Below are positions 1 through 7,043 of a stretch of 9,329 nt of DNA, in pieces. Made by a program: the position numbers and the translations under genes. Where the stretch lies: assembly GCA_903909415.1 (NCBI GenBank), contig CAIVVS010000121.1, positions 1 through 9,329 of the forward strand, written 5' to 3'. Position 1 is the first letter of the stretch. Each line of letters opens with the position of its first letter. This stretch comes from an uncultured Pseudomonadota bacterium (lineage in GTDB: Bacteria > Pseudomonadota > Gammaproteobacteria > Burkholderiales > SG8-39). Below the pieces are notes generated by a model, which did not search any database, was not told the origin of the DNA, and saw nothing but the letters and a program-made list of their open reading frames with translations.

Positions 1-201
1 GGCTCGGTGATGACCAGCCGCCTGACCACGCGCTACGGCAGCGAGGATGCGGTGAACCGCGAACTGGCCGGCCGCCACCCGATCGGCCGCATCGGCACGC
101 CCCAGGAAGTGGCCGAGGCAGCCCTGTTCCTGGTGAGCGATGCGGCGTCCTTCATCACAGGCACCGACCTGCTGGCCGACGGCGGATATACCGCCATATA
201 A
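1..201 (+). CDS. Short-chain dehydrogenase/reductase (SDR), C-terminal fragment
   Basis: Only the last 66 codons are present; the reading frame is open from base 1, so the gene begins upstream of the window. The visible end carries the C-terminal signature of classical SDR enzymes: a P-I-G-R-I-G-T-P segment, then E-V-A, then [12 protein letters not shown] and a closing D-G-G before the stop TAA. In this family that region forms the last helix and strand of the Rossmann fold and helps close the substrate pocket. The NAD(P)-binding glycine motif and the catalytic Ser-Tyr-Lys lie outside the window, so activity and cofactor cannot be judged. The gene converges on the hydrolase at 230-1954 with 28 bases between stops. 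It may belong to an upstream plus-strand operon. The family call is firm; the substrate is unknown. Confidence 0.93.
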   Translation, partial: GSVMTSRLTTRYGSEDAVNRELAGRHPIGRIGTPQEVAEAALFLVSDAASFITGTDLLADGGYTAI

Positions 202-229
202 CTGCGCCGCCGTCCAGCCGCACCCCCGG

Positions 230-1954
230 TCAGCGGATGAAGGGCAGCAGCAGGTAGGACGCGCGCGTGCCGCCGGTGAAGATGGTGTTGGTGCCCGCGT
301 TGTAGTCCGCCGAGTAGTGCGTGTAGGGCGCCGAGCCGATGCCATCGCGCGGCTGTATGTCCAGGCGCAGCCGGTGGCCGCGCGCGAACACCATGCAGGT
401 CGGCCAGATCTCCACGTCCAGCCTGACCACCTCGCCCGGCTTGAGCCACTGGCGCTCGTCGTGCGCATGCCACGGCCGCCACGGCAGGGACTTGGCCTTG
501 TCCATCTTGCGGTGCGAGGCGCGCAGCCAGCCCTTGGCCACCGGCACCATCTGCCCCTGCTGGCCCTGCTCCAGCACGTCGTTGCCGTCGGCGTCGATGT
601 TGCGGATGGTGGCGAACACGTCCATGTCCTCGGTGCTGGAGGACACCCACAGCACCAGCACCACCGGCCCGGTGACCTCGGTGTCGCGCTCGAACGGGCC
701 GGTCTCGAACGAGACGCCGACGCGCTCGCTCTTCTTGCCTATCATCGCGTTCATCCAGCTGGGCGTGCCCAGTCCCGGACGGCCCAGGCCGTTGGCCCAG
801 TACTTCACCGACGCCGCGCGTTTCGGCGCGGTGAGCGACAGCGTGCCCTCGGTCTCGTCGTCGCGCACCTCGCCACCGGGCGACAGGTACGCCTTGGTCC
901 ACTGCGTCTTGCGCAGCGGCCAGTCGCGCTCGGTGCGCCAGGCGTAGTTGCCCATGCCGCCCTTGCGTACCTTCATCTTGATGCGCGGCTCGGCCAGCAG
1001 GCCGCTGTCCTTGCCCTTCAACCAGTGGTCGAAGAAGCGCAGCTGGTCGGCACGGCCTTCCTCGGAATAGAACGGCCCGTAGTGCGTGCCGGTGTCGATG
1101 CGCAGCCACTTGTGGCGCGAGGCCGCCTGCGTGTAGGCCTCGACGTTGCCGCGCAGGTGCAGGCCCATGCCGCTCCAGTTGGCGGCCGAGAGGAACGGCA
1201 CCTTGATCTTGCTCCAGTCGGCGCGGCGGCCGTGGTAGAAGTCGCCGTCCAGGCTGTTGCGCATGTACTCCCAGATCCACGGCGCGTTGAAGGAATCGGG
1301 CGAGGTCGAGCGCGGCTGGCCCAGCAGGTGGTGCGCCATCTGCGCGTGGTACCAGTTGACCGAGAAGCCGATCATGTACAGGCCGCCATGGAAGGCGAAG
1401 TCGCGGTACATGTCGGCCGCGCCCTCCCAGGGGATCATCGCGGCCAGCGACGGCGGCTGCAGGTTGGCCATCAGCCACTGCGTCATCGCGTAGTAGGAAA
1501 TGCCCAGCGCGCCGACGCGCCCGTTGGACCAGGAGGTGTGCCCGGCCCACTCGATCGCGTCGTGGAAGTCGCGCGCCTCGTCGGGCGACCAGGGATAGGT
1601 GCGACCCGGCGACTTGCCCGAGCCGCGCGTGTCCACCCGCACCACCGCATAGCCGCGCGGCACCCAGAACATCGGGTTGGGCGACTCCCAGTTCATGTAG
1701 GGATTGGCCTTCTCCTCCAGGTCGTCCGGCGGGATCCAGACCTTGTCCTTGCGGTAGGCGCCCAGGCAGACGATCACCGGCACCTTGGCCGAGGTCTTCG
1801 GCCGGAACACGTCGGCGCACAGCTTCGCGCCGTCGGCCATGGTGATCTCGACGTCCTTCTCGACCACCAGGTCGAACTTCGGCTGCGAGAGGTGCTTCGC
1901 GTCGGTGGGCTTCGGTTCCCGTTTCACGGGTGCCTTGCTGCGGGTGGCTGCCAT
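230..1954 (-). CDS. CocE/NonD-family alpha/beta hydrolase (X-Pro dipeptidyl-peptidase S15-like acyl esterase/amidase)
   Basis: The product is 574 residues from ATG at 1954. An in-frame ATG at 1978 would add eight residues, but the AAGGGAAG Shine-Dalgarno sequence sits correctly only for 1954. The product has no signal peptide, so it is probably cytoplasmic, with a Lys-rich tail of about 25 residues first. The S15 hydrolase domain follows: an oxyanion-type tyrosine in G-A-Y-R-K (Tyr67), the family stretch R-V-D-T-R-G-S-G, the nucleophile elbow G-I-S-Y-Y (Ser153) and a likely catalytic histidine in G-T-H-Y-G-P-F (His291). From about residue 330 a C-terminal jelly-roll domain is recognisable by D-V-F-A-T-I-R-N-I-D-A-D-G and R-L-R-L-D-I. 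The family cleaves esters or amides (cocaine esterase, acyl-amino-acid amides). The usual triad Asp after G-W-Y appears as Gly in N-W-S-G, a subfamily feature. It is the last gene of the minus-strand operon, 40 bases after the binding protein. The substrate is unknown. Confidence 0.92.
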   Translation of the reverse strand: MAATRSKAPVKREPKPTDAKHLSQPKFDLVVEKDVEITMADGAKLCADVFRPKTSAKVPVIVCLGAYRKDKVWIPPDDLEEKANPYMNWESPNPMFWVPRGYAVVRVDTRGSGKSPGRTYPWSPDEARDFHDAIEWAGHTSWSNGRVGALGISYYAMTQWLMANLQPPSLAAMIPWEGAADMYRDFAFHGGLYMIGFSVNWYHAQMAHHLLGQPRSTSPDSFNAPWIWEYMRNSLDGDFYHGRRADWSKIKVPFLSAANWSGMGLHLRGNVEAYTQAASRHKWLRIDTGTHYGPFYSEEGRADQLRFFDHWLKGKDSGLLAEPRIKMKVRKGGMGNYAWRTERDWPLRKTQWTKAYLSPGGEVRDDETEGTLSLTAPKRAASVKYWANGLGRPGLGTPSWMNAMIGKKSERVGVSFETGPFERDTEVTGPVVLVLWVSSSTEDMDVFATIRNIDADGNDVLEQGQQGQMVPVAKGWLRASHRKMDKAKSLPWRPWHAHDERQWLKPGEVVRLDVEIWPTCMVFARGHRLRLDIQPRDGIGSAPYTHYSADYNAGTNTIFTGGTRASYLLLPFIR

Positions 1955-1960
1955 GGTGCT

Positions 1961-1965
1961 TCCCT
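1961..1965 (-). promoter_or_regulatory. Ribosome binding site deciding the CocE-type hydrolase start
   Basis: On the minus strand AAAGGGAAG precedes the ATG at 1954, with six bases between the AGGGA core and the start codon. The upstream in-frame ATG at 1978 has no purine-rich sequence at a suitable distance, so the downstream start is preferred. Confidence 0.6.
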
Positions 1966-1994
1966 TTGCTCTGGTCATTGCTCGGCTCAGTCCA

Positions 1995-2969
1995 TCACTC
2001 AGGCTTGACGCCGGCGTCGCGCAGCGCCTTGCCGAAGCGCTCGAAATCGCGGCGGATCAGGTTGTCGAAGGCCTCGGCCGAGCCGCCGGCCACTTCCAGC
2101 CCGGTGTCGGACAGGCGCTTCCTCACGTCCGGGTCGGACAGCGCCGCATTGGCGTCGCGGTTCAGCCGCTGCACCACGTCCGCCGGCGTGCCGCGCGCCA
2201 CCATCAGGCCCTGCCAGCTCACCAGGTCGAAGTCCGGGATGGTCTCGGCCACGGTCGGCAGGTCGGCGAAGGGCCCGCTGCCGCGCCTGGGGTTGGTCGA
2301 TGCGATGGCGCGCGCCTTGCCGCCGCGCACCTGCGCCAGCGCGGTGTTGACCACGTCGAACAGCAGGTTGATCTCGCCCGCGATCAGCGCGTTCAGCGCC
2401 GGCGCGTTGCCCTTGTACTGCACCCGCAGGATGTCACCGGCGTGCGCGCGCAGCAGCTCGCAGCCGACCGTGGGCAGCGAGCCCGAGGTGCCACAGGACA
2501 CGCGTCCCGGGTTGGCCTTGATCTGCGCGATCACCTCGGCGGTGTTCCTTGCCGGGAACTCCGGGTGCGCGATCAGCACCAGCGACACGCTGGACAGCTG
2601 CACGATGGACTGCAGGTCTTTCGGCTCGGGGCTGTTGCGGAAGAAGAACGGGTTGGTCACCAGGCCCGGGATCACCATCAGCATCGCGTAGCCGTCGGCC
2701 GGGCCCTTGGCCACCAGGTCGGTGCCGACGTTGCCGCCCGCCCCGGGACGGTTCTCGATGATCACCGGCTGGCCCAGCCGCTCGCCGATCTTGGGCCCCA
2801 CCACGCGCGCCACCACGTCGGTCGGCCCGCCCGGCGGGAAGGGCACGATCCAGCGCACCGGCTTGTTGGGAAAGGCCTGCGCCAGCGCCTGCCCGGCGAG
2901 TGCCATGCCCGCGGCCAGCAATGCGGCCCCGACACCCCATCCACGAACCACCGCTCGTCCTCGCATCAT
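1995..2969 (-). CDS. Tripartite tricarboxylate transporter substrate-binding protein (Bug/TctC family)
   Basis: The product is 324 residues, the usual length for Bug proteins. ATG at 2969 is chosen because AGGAGG lies six bases upstream; a second ATG follows directly at 2966. A Sec signal peptide is visible: Arg-rich start, hydrophobic stretch of about residues 11-25, and cleavage after A-L-A near residue 30, leaving a mature periplasmic protein starting Q-A-F-P-N-K. Family motifs follow: P-F-P-P-G-G-P-T-D (first ligand loop), E-N-R-P-G-A-G-G-N (second loop) and Q-Y-K-G. Bug proteins bind mono- or dicarboxylates, amino acids or aromatic acids for a TctAB-type symporter or for signalling. The only two cysteines of the protein (Cys159, Cys170) flank the region that is usually G-S-x-x-H-L and could form a disulfide. 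It lies between the molybdenum subunit (43-base gap) and the hydrolase (40-base gap), so it probably carries the pathway substrate. The ligand is not predictable. Confidence 0.95.
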   Translation of the reverse strand: MMRGRAVVRGWGVGAALLAAGMALAGQALAQAFPNKPVRWIVPFPPGGPTDVVARVVGPKIGERLGQPVIIENRPGAGGNVGTDLVAKGPADGYAMLMVIPGLVTNPFFFRNSPEPKDLQSIVQLSSVSLVLIAHPEFPARNTAEVIAQIKANPGRVSCGTSGSLPTVGCELLRAHAGDILRVQYKGNAPALNALIAGEINLLFDVVNTALAQVRGGKARAIASTNPRRGSGPFADLPTVAETIPDFDLVSWQGLMVARGTPADVVQRLNRDANAALSDPDVRKRLSDTGLEVAGGSAEAFDNLIRRDFERFGKALRDAGVKPE

Positions 2970-3012
2970 CGCGCTCCTCCTCAGAAGCTGGTTTGACTGC
3001 CTGATTCCCGGT

Positions 3013-5406
3013 CTAGCTGACCTGACTGGCATGCACGGCCCGCCACACCACCATGGGCGTGGCCGGCATCGGCAGGTCCTCGACGTTCTTCTCCGCCAGC
3101 GCATGCACCAGCGCGTTGATCACCACCGCGGTGGCGGGCGAGATGCCGCCCTCGCCGCCGCCCTTCACGTGCAGTGCATTGCCCGCCGCATGCGTGCGGT
3201 CCTCGACGTGCGCGGTCACGAAGGACGGGAAGTCCGCCGCGCGCATCAGCCGGTAATCCATGAACGAGCCCGCCACCACCTGGCCGGTGTCGCGCTCGCA
3301 GTTCGCGTTCTCGCCCAGTGCCTGGCCCACGCCCTGCACGATGCCGCCGTGCGTCTGGCCGTCCACGATCATCGGGTTCACCACCTGCCCGGCATCGTCC
3401 ACCGCGGTGTAGCGCGTGACCTGCACGCCGCCGGTATCGGGATCGACCTCCAGCTCGCACACCGCCGCCCCGCAGGGAAAGGCCGGTATGCGGCCGAAGA
3501 AATCCGCGGTCGCCGCCAGCAGCGCGCGCATGTCGGCGGGGAGTTCGCCCGCGCCCACCGCGCGCGCCAGTTCCAGCAGGCCGACGGCGCGGTCGGTGCC
3601 CAGCACCCGGTAGGCGCCGTCCTGCCATGCGATGTCCTCGGCCGCGACTTCCAGCTTCGCGGCTGCCGCCGCGCGCGCCTTGGCGATGATCTCGCCGGCC
3701 GACTTCACCAGCATCGCGCCGGCGATGCGCATCGAGCGGTCCGAGTGCGTGCCCCCGCCCAGCTTCACGAAGTCGCTGTCGCCGTAGCGCACCCGCACGC
3801 AGTCCATGTCCGTGCCCAGCAGGTCGGCCGCGACCTGCGCAAAGCTGGTCTCGTGCCCCTGGCCGGTGGACTGGGTGCCGACGATCACGTCCACCCGGCC
3901 ATCGGGCAGGATGTCGATGATCACGCGCTCCACCGGCGCGCCCACAGGCGCTTCCAGGTGGTTGGCCACCGCGATGCCCGCGAGCCGGCCGCGCGAGCGT
4001 GCTTCGTCGCGACGCGCGGCGAAGCCATCCCAGTCCGCGGCGGCGAGCGCCTTGTCCATGCAGTCGGGGAAGTCGCCGCTGTCGTAGGTCAGGCCCATGG
4101 GACTGCGGTAGGGCAGCATGGCGCGGGTCACCAGGTTGCGGCGCCGGATCTCGGCGCGGTCCAGGCCCAGCCGCCCGGCCGCCATGTCCAGCAGGCGCTC
4201 GATCACGTGGATCGCCTCCGGCCGGCCCGCGCCGCGGTAGGGCGCGGTGGGCACGGTATTGGTCAGCACGCCGCTCACCGAGATGTGCGCCGCGGGCACG
4301 TGGTACACCGTGGTGAGCATGCGCATGCCGTTGGACGCGGTGACATAGGACACGGCGTGCGCGCCTACCGCCGCCAGCAGGTCCACGTCGTAGCCGAGGA
4401 TGCGCCCGTCGCGGTCGAAGCCGATCTCGGCGGTCGCCACGCCGTCGCGGCCCTGGTAGTCCGAGAGGAAGCATTCGCTGCGCTCGCCGGTCCAGCGCAC
4501 CGGGCGATTCAGCCGCATCGCCGCCCACACCACCACCGCCTGCTCGGGATACAGGTTGGTGCGCGGCCCGAAGCCGCCGCCGGTATCGGGGCAGACCACG
4601 CGCACCTTGTCCATGGGCAGCCTGAATATCGCCGCCAGGGTCATCTGCTGCTTGGTCACGCCCTGGCTGCCGGAGATCAGGGTGATCGCGCCGGTGGCCG
4701 CATCGAAGTCGCCCAGCGCCGAGCGCGGTTCCATCTGTGCATTGGCCACGCGGTTGTGCTCGAACACATGGCGCAGCACCAGCGGCGCAGCGTCGATGGC
4801 GGCGCGCGCGGCGGCGGCATCGCCGAACTCGCGGGTGAAGCAGCGGTTGCCCGGCGCCGCGTCCCAGATGAGCGGCGCGCCCGGGGCCACCGCATCCAGC
4901 GGCGACACCACCGCGCCCAGCGGCTCCCAGTCCACGTGCAGCTGTTCCACCGCATCGCGCGCCTGTCCGGCCGTCAGCGCGACCACCGCGGCCACCGGCT
5001 CGCCGACGAAGCGCGCGCGGCCGATGGCCAGCGGCCCGTGCGGAATCTCCGGCACGGCGACGCCATCCAGCGGCCCGAAGGCGCGCTGCTTCACGTCGAG
5101 GGCGTCGGCCGGGTTCGCGGCGTGCTCGATCAGGCCGAGGCCGTCGGCGGTCCAGTCCGCGCCGGTGAGCACCGCCAGCACGCCGGGCATGGCGAGCGCG
5201 GCCGAAGCGTCGATGCCGCGGATCAGGGCGTGCGCGTGCGGGGAGCGCAGGAAGGCGCAGTGCACCTGGCCTTCGAGCGCATGGTCGTCGGTGTAGCGCC
5301 CGCGCCCGGTGAGGAAGCGCGCGTCCTCGACGCGCGGCACCGCCTTGCCGATGTAGCGGTACTTGTCGGACTGGCTGGACGGGCCGGCTTGGGCAGGCTG
5401 CGGCAT
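3013..5406 (-). CDS. Xanthine dehydrogenase-family molybdopterin-binding large subunit
   Basis: The product is 797 residues, full length for the molybdenum-cofactor subunit of three-subunit Mo hydroxylases. These enzymes insert a water-derived oxygen into an aldehyde or electron-poor ring and pass electrons to 2Fe-2S and FAD subunits. The order of parts is: an a/b hammerhead domain opening with G-K-A-V-P-R-V-E-D (about residues 18-130), first cofactor domain with G-S-Q-G (Gln248) and G-G-G-F-G (276-280), active-site loop P-Y-R-G-A-G-R-P-E-A (389-398), second cofactor domain with G-Q-G-H-E-T (515-520), and G-G-G-E-G-G with the catalytic glutamate Glu752 near the C-terminus. The loop lacks the Cys of true CO dehydrogenase, so CO oxidation is unlikely. 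The start is eight bases after the decarboxylase stop; the TAG stop overlaps the TAGGA ribosome site, suggesting translational coupling. No iron-sulfur or FAD subunit gene is present here. The substrate is unknown. Confidence 0.95.
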   Translation of the reverse strand: MPQPAQAGPSSQSDKYRYIGKAVPRVEDARFLTGRGRYTDDHALEGQVHCAFLRSPHAHALIRGIDASAALAMPGVLAVLTGADWTADGLGLIEHAANPADALDVKQRAFGPLDGVAVPEIPHGPLAIGRARFVGEPVAAVVALTAGQARDAVEQLHVDWEPLGAVVSPLDAVAPGAPLIWDAAPGNRCFTREFGDAAAARAAIDAAPLVLRHVFEHNRVANAQMEPRSALGDFDAATGAITLISGSQGVTKQQMTLAAIFRLPMDKVRVVCPDTGGGFGPRTNLYPEQAVVVWAAMRLNRPVRWTGERSECFLSDYQGRDGVATAEIGFDRDGRILGYDVDLLAAVGAHAVSYVTASNGMRMLTTVYHVPAAHISVSGVLTNTVPTAPYRGAGRPEAIHVIERLLDMAAGRLGLDRAEIRRRNLVTRAMLPYRSPMGLTYDSGDFPDCMDKALAAADWDGFAARRDEARSRGRLAGIAVANHLEAPVGAPVERVIIDILPDGRVDVIVGTQSTGQGHETSFAQVAADLLGTDMDCVRVRYGDSDFVKLGGGTHSDRSMRIAGAMLVKSAGEIIAKARAAAAAKLEVAAEDIAWQDGAYRVLGTDRAVGLLELARAVGAGELPADMRALLAATADFFGRIPAFPCGAAVCELEVDPDTGGVQVTRYTAVDDAGQVVNPMIVDGQTHGGIVQGVGQALGENANCERDTGQVVAGSFMDYRLMRAADFPSFVTAHVEDRTHAAGNALHVKGGGEGGISPATAVVINALVHALAEKNVEDLPMPATPMVVWRAVHASQVS

Positions 5407-5414
5407 CGGCGGTC

Positions 5415-6986
5415 CTACTTCAGCAGCCAGCGGCCTTCATGGTCGCGGTCCAGCCGGCCGGCCTGGCGGATCGCGTCCAGGTCCAGCACGATCTCGCGGC
5501 CGTCGCGGCTGCCGGTGGCGGCCATCAGTTCCTGGAAGAACTTGGGCCCGTCGGCGAGCGCCGCCTCGATGGACGGGAAGCGCCTGCCTTCATAGGTGGG
5601 CGGCGCCGGCACGCGGTAGCCCAGCGGCCGCGGCTCGCCGGGGCGCTGGAACGGCAGGGTCAGGTCGAAGCCGGCCTTGGACCAGGTGCGCGCCCCGCCC
5701 AGCGAGGGGTCCAGCGGCATGGCGCGCATGCCGTTCTGCACCACCAGGTCGCGGTCGGCCTGGAAGCGCGTGGCCAGCGCCCACTCGATCTGCGCATCCG
5801 AGAACAGGTCCACGTCCGGGTCCACCACGAACACGTGCTTGATGTTCACCAGGCAGGCGAAGGCCGCGGCGATGGCGTTGCGCGCCTCGCCCGGCACGCG
5901 CTGGCGGATGCCGATGCGCGCGTTGAAGCCGCCGCCGGACTGCGGCACCGCGTACACGCCGGTGACCTCGCGCACCGCGGTCTGCAGCGCGCGCCACAGC
6001 GTGACTTCGCTGCGCAGGGCGTTGAGCTGCGCGGTGTCGGTGTGCGCCATGGTCGCGCCGCTGATGGTCGCGGTCTGGAACATCGCGTCGCGCCGGTGCG
6101 TGATCGCGGTGCAGTGGAACACCGGGTTCTGCTTGACGTCGCCGTAGTAGCCGAGGAACTCACCGTAGGGGCCCTCGGACTCGACGTAGCCGCGCTCGTC
6201 CATGTAGCCCTCGATCACCCATTCGGCGTCGGCCGGCACCATCAGGTCGCAGCTCACGCAGCGCACCACCGGCAGCGTGGTGCCGCGCAGGTTGGCCAGC
6301 AGCTGCATCTCGTCCACCGGCACGCGCATGGTGGCGGCGACGTGGTCGATGGGATGGGAGCCGACCACGAACACCACCGGCAGGCGCTCGCCGCGCTTGA
6401 GCGCGGCCTCGTAGATCGCGCGCAGGTCCGAGGGCGCGTTCACGTCCATGCCGGCCTCGTGGCGGCCGCGCAGCATCAGCCGGCGCACGCCCGAGTTGAC
6501 CCAGCCGCTGTCGCGGTCCACCGCGAAGTCGATGGAGGCGGAAATGTAGGGCGCGCCGTCCAGGCCGTGCTGCAGGTGGATGGGCAGCCTGGTCAGGTCG
6601 GCGTCCTTGCCCTGCAGCACCACCTGCTGCGCCGGCGCCTGCGCGCGCGCCACCTCGACGATGTCCTGGCGGACCGCGAGGCGCTTCATCACTTCCTGCG
6701 TCAGGTCCTGCGGCGTGGTGCCGAAGGCGGTGGCCAGGCGCGAGCGGCTGGCGCAGACGTTGCCGGCGAGCGGCGCCTTCTCCGGGCCGGCCTGCTCGAA
6801 CAGCACGGCGCGCGGGTTGCCTTCCAGCGCGGCGGCGACGTCGGCCAGGTCGGTGGGCGCGCGGCGCCGGTCCAGTTCCGACTCCGGCAGCGAATCGATG
6901 AAGGCGCGCAGGCGGAAGCGCTCCATGTCCATCCTGGATGCATCGCCGCTGGCGTATTTCGGGCCGAATCCTTCCTTCGCGTTCAC
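5415..6986 (-). CDS. UbiD-family prenylated-FMN-dependent decarboxylase
   Basis: From GTG at 6986 the product is 523 residues, typical for the family. The GTG has a strong GGAGG six bases upstream, whereas ATGs at codons 19 and 21 have none. UbiD enzymes reversibly (de)carboxylate acrylic, aromatic or heteroaromatic acids using prenylated FMN made by UbiX. The cofactor region N-S-G-V-R-R gives Asn164 and Arg169, spaced like Asn168 and Arg173 of Aspergillus Fdc1. E-G-P-Y-G-E gives Glu271 and Glu276, matching catalytic Glu277 and Glu282. Glu226 in D-E-M-Q-L-L-A-N-L-R fits the third metal-ligand position. The His metal ligand (His191 in Fdc1) aligns without gaps to Asp187. It is the first gene of the operon, followed after eight bases by the molybdenum subunit. 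No ubiX is nearby. A catabolic role is more likely than ubiquinone synthesis, given the neighbours. Family certain, substrate unknown. Confidence 0.95.
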   Translation of the reverse strand: MNAKEGFGPKYASGDASRMDMERFRLRAFIDSLPESELDRRRAPTDLADVAAALEGNPRAVLFEQAGPEKAPLAGNVCASRSRLATAFGTTPQDLTQEVMKRLAVRQDIVEVARAQAPAQQVVLQGKDADLTRLPIHLQHGLDGAPYISASIDFAVDRDSGWVNSGVRRLMLRGRHEAGMDVNAPSDLRAIYEAALKRGERLPVVFVVGSHPIDHVAATMRVPVDEMQLLANLRGTTLPVVRCVSCDLMVPADAEWVIEGYMDERGYVESEGPYGEFLGYYGDVKQNPVFHCTAITHRRDAMFQTATISGATMAHTDTAQLNALRSEVTLWRALQTAVREVTGVYAVPQSGGGFNARIGIRQRVPGEARNAIAAAFACLVNIKHVFVVDPDVDLFSDAQIEWALATRFQADRDLVVQNGMRAMPLDPSLGGARTWSKAGFDLTLPFQRPGEPRPLGYRVPAPPTYEGRRFPSIEAALADGPKFFQELMAATGSRDGREIVLDLDAIRQAGRLDRDHEGRWLLK

Positions 6987-6992
6987 CTTGCG

Positions 6993-6997
6993 CCTCC
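6993..6997 (-). promoter_or_regulatory. Ribosome binding site supporting a GTG start for the UbiD-family gene
   Basis: The minus strand reads GGGGGAGGCGCAAG directly before GTG at 6986. GGAGG is six bases from the start codon, near-optimal spacing. This favours GTG over the ATGs 18 and 20 codons further in, which lack such a sequence. Confidence 0.7.
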
Positions 6998-7011
6998 CCC
7001 CGTGGAATCGA

Positions 7012-7033
7012 GCGCGAGTGTAACTGCTCGCGC
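7012..7033. repeat. Inverted repeat, 7-bp arms, in the divergent region
   Basis: GCGCGAG at 7012-7018 is the exact reverse complement of CTCGCGC at 7027-7033, with an 8-base spacer TGTAACTG. It overlaps the candidate -10 box of the minus-strand operon, so it could be a repressor site or simply a transcript hairpin. GC-only arms make chance occurrence fairly likely in this genome. Confidence 0.4.
7017..7022 (-). promoter_or_regulatory. Candidate -10 box for the minus-strand operon
   Basis: On the minus strand TACACT (four of six matches to TATAAT) occurs in T-TACACT-CGCG, which would place transcription start near 7010 and give a leader of about 24 bases. No recognisable -35 box lies 16-18 bases upstream. 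The call rests on one hexamer and position only. Confidence 0.3.
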
Positions 7034-7043
7034 CCGCGCGGCG

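Noticed and set aside
181..195. Inverted repeat GGCGG-ATATA-CCGCC at the end of the dehydrogenase gene, as a shared terminator
   Set aside because: It is inside the last codons of the gene, has only 5-bp arms and no T-run on either side. Coding constraint for the closing D-G-G-Y-T-A explains it.
33..1820. A 595-codon minus-strand frame and a plus-strand frame at 140-2008 over the hydrolase
   Set aside because: Both are compositional shadows (Arg/Gly/Ala/His-rich) of the CocE-type gene, which alone shows family motifs. The first also runs through the stop region of the dehydrogenase gene.
2970..3104. A 45-residue upstream extension of the minus-strand binding protein
   Set aside because: It would overlap the end of the molybdenum-subunit gene and bury the signal peptide internally. 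AGGAGG at 2976-2981 points to the start at 2969.
3013..5406. Reading the molybdenum subunit as a true carbon monoxide dehydrogenase large subunit
   Set aside because: The active-site loop is P-Y-R-G-A-G-R, without the cysteine of the A-Y-R-C-S-F-R loop needed for the Mo-Cu centre.
2707..5595. A 962-codon plus-strand open frame opposite the molybdenum subunit and part of the binding protein
   Set aside because: Its product is low-complexity and rich in His, Arg, Ala and Gly with no recognisable domain. It lies antisense to genes with full family motifs, and such long shadow frames are expected in very GC-rich codons.
5415..6986. Calling the decarboxylase the ubiquinone-biosynthesis gene ubiD
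   Set aside because: The neighbours are catabolic and transport genes and the N-S-G-V-R-R and metal-site sequences differ from the biosynthetic form, so only the family name is justified.
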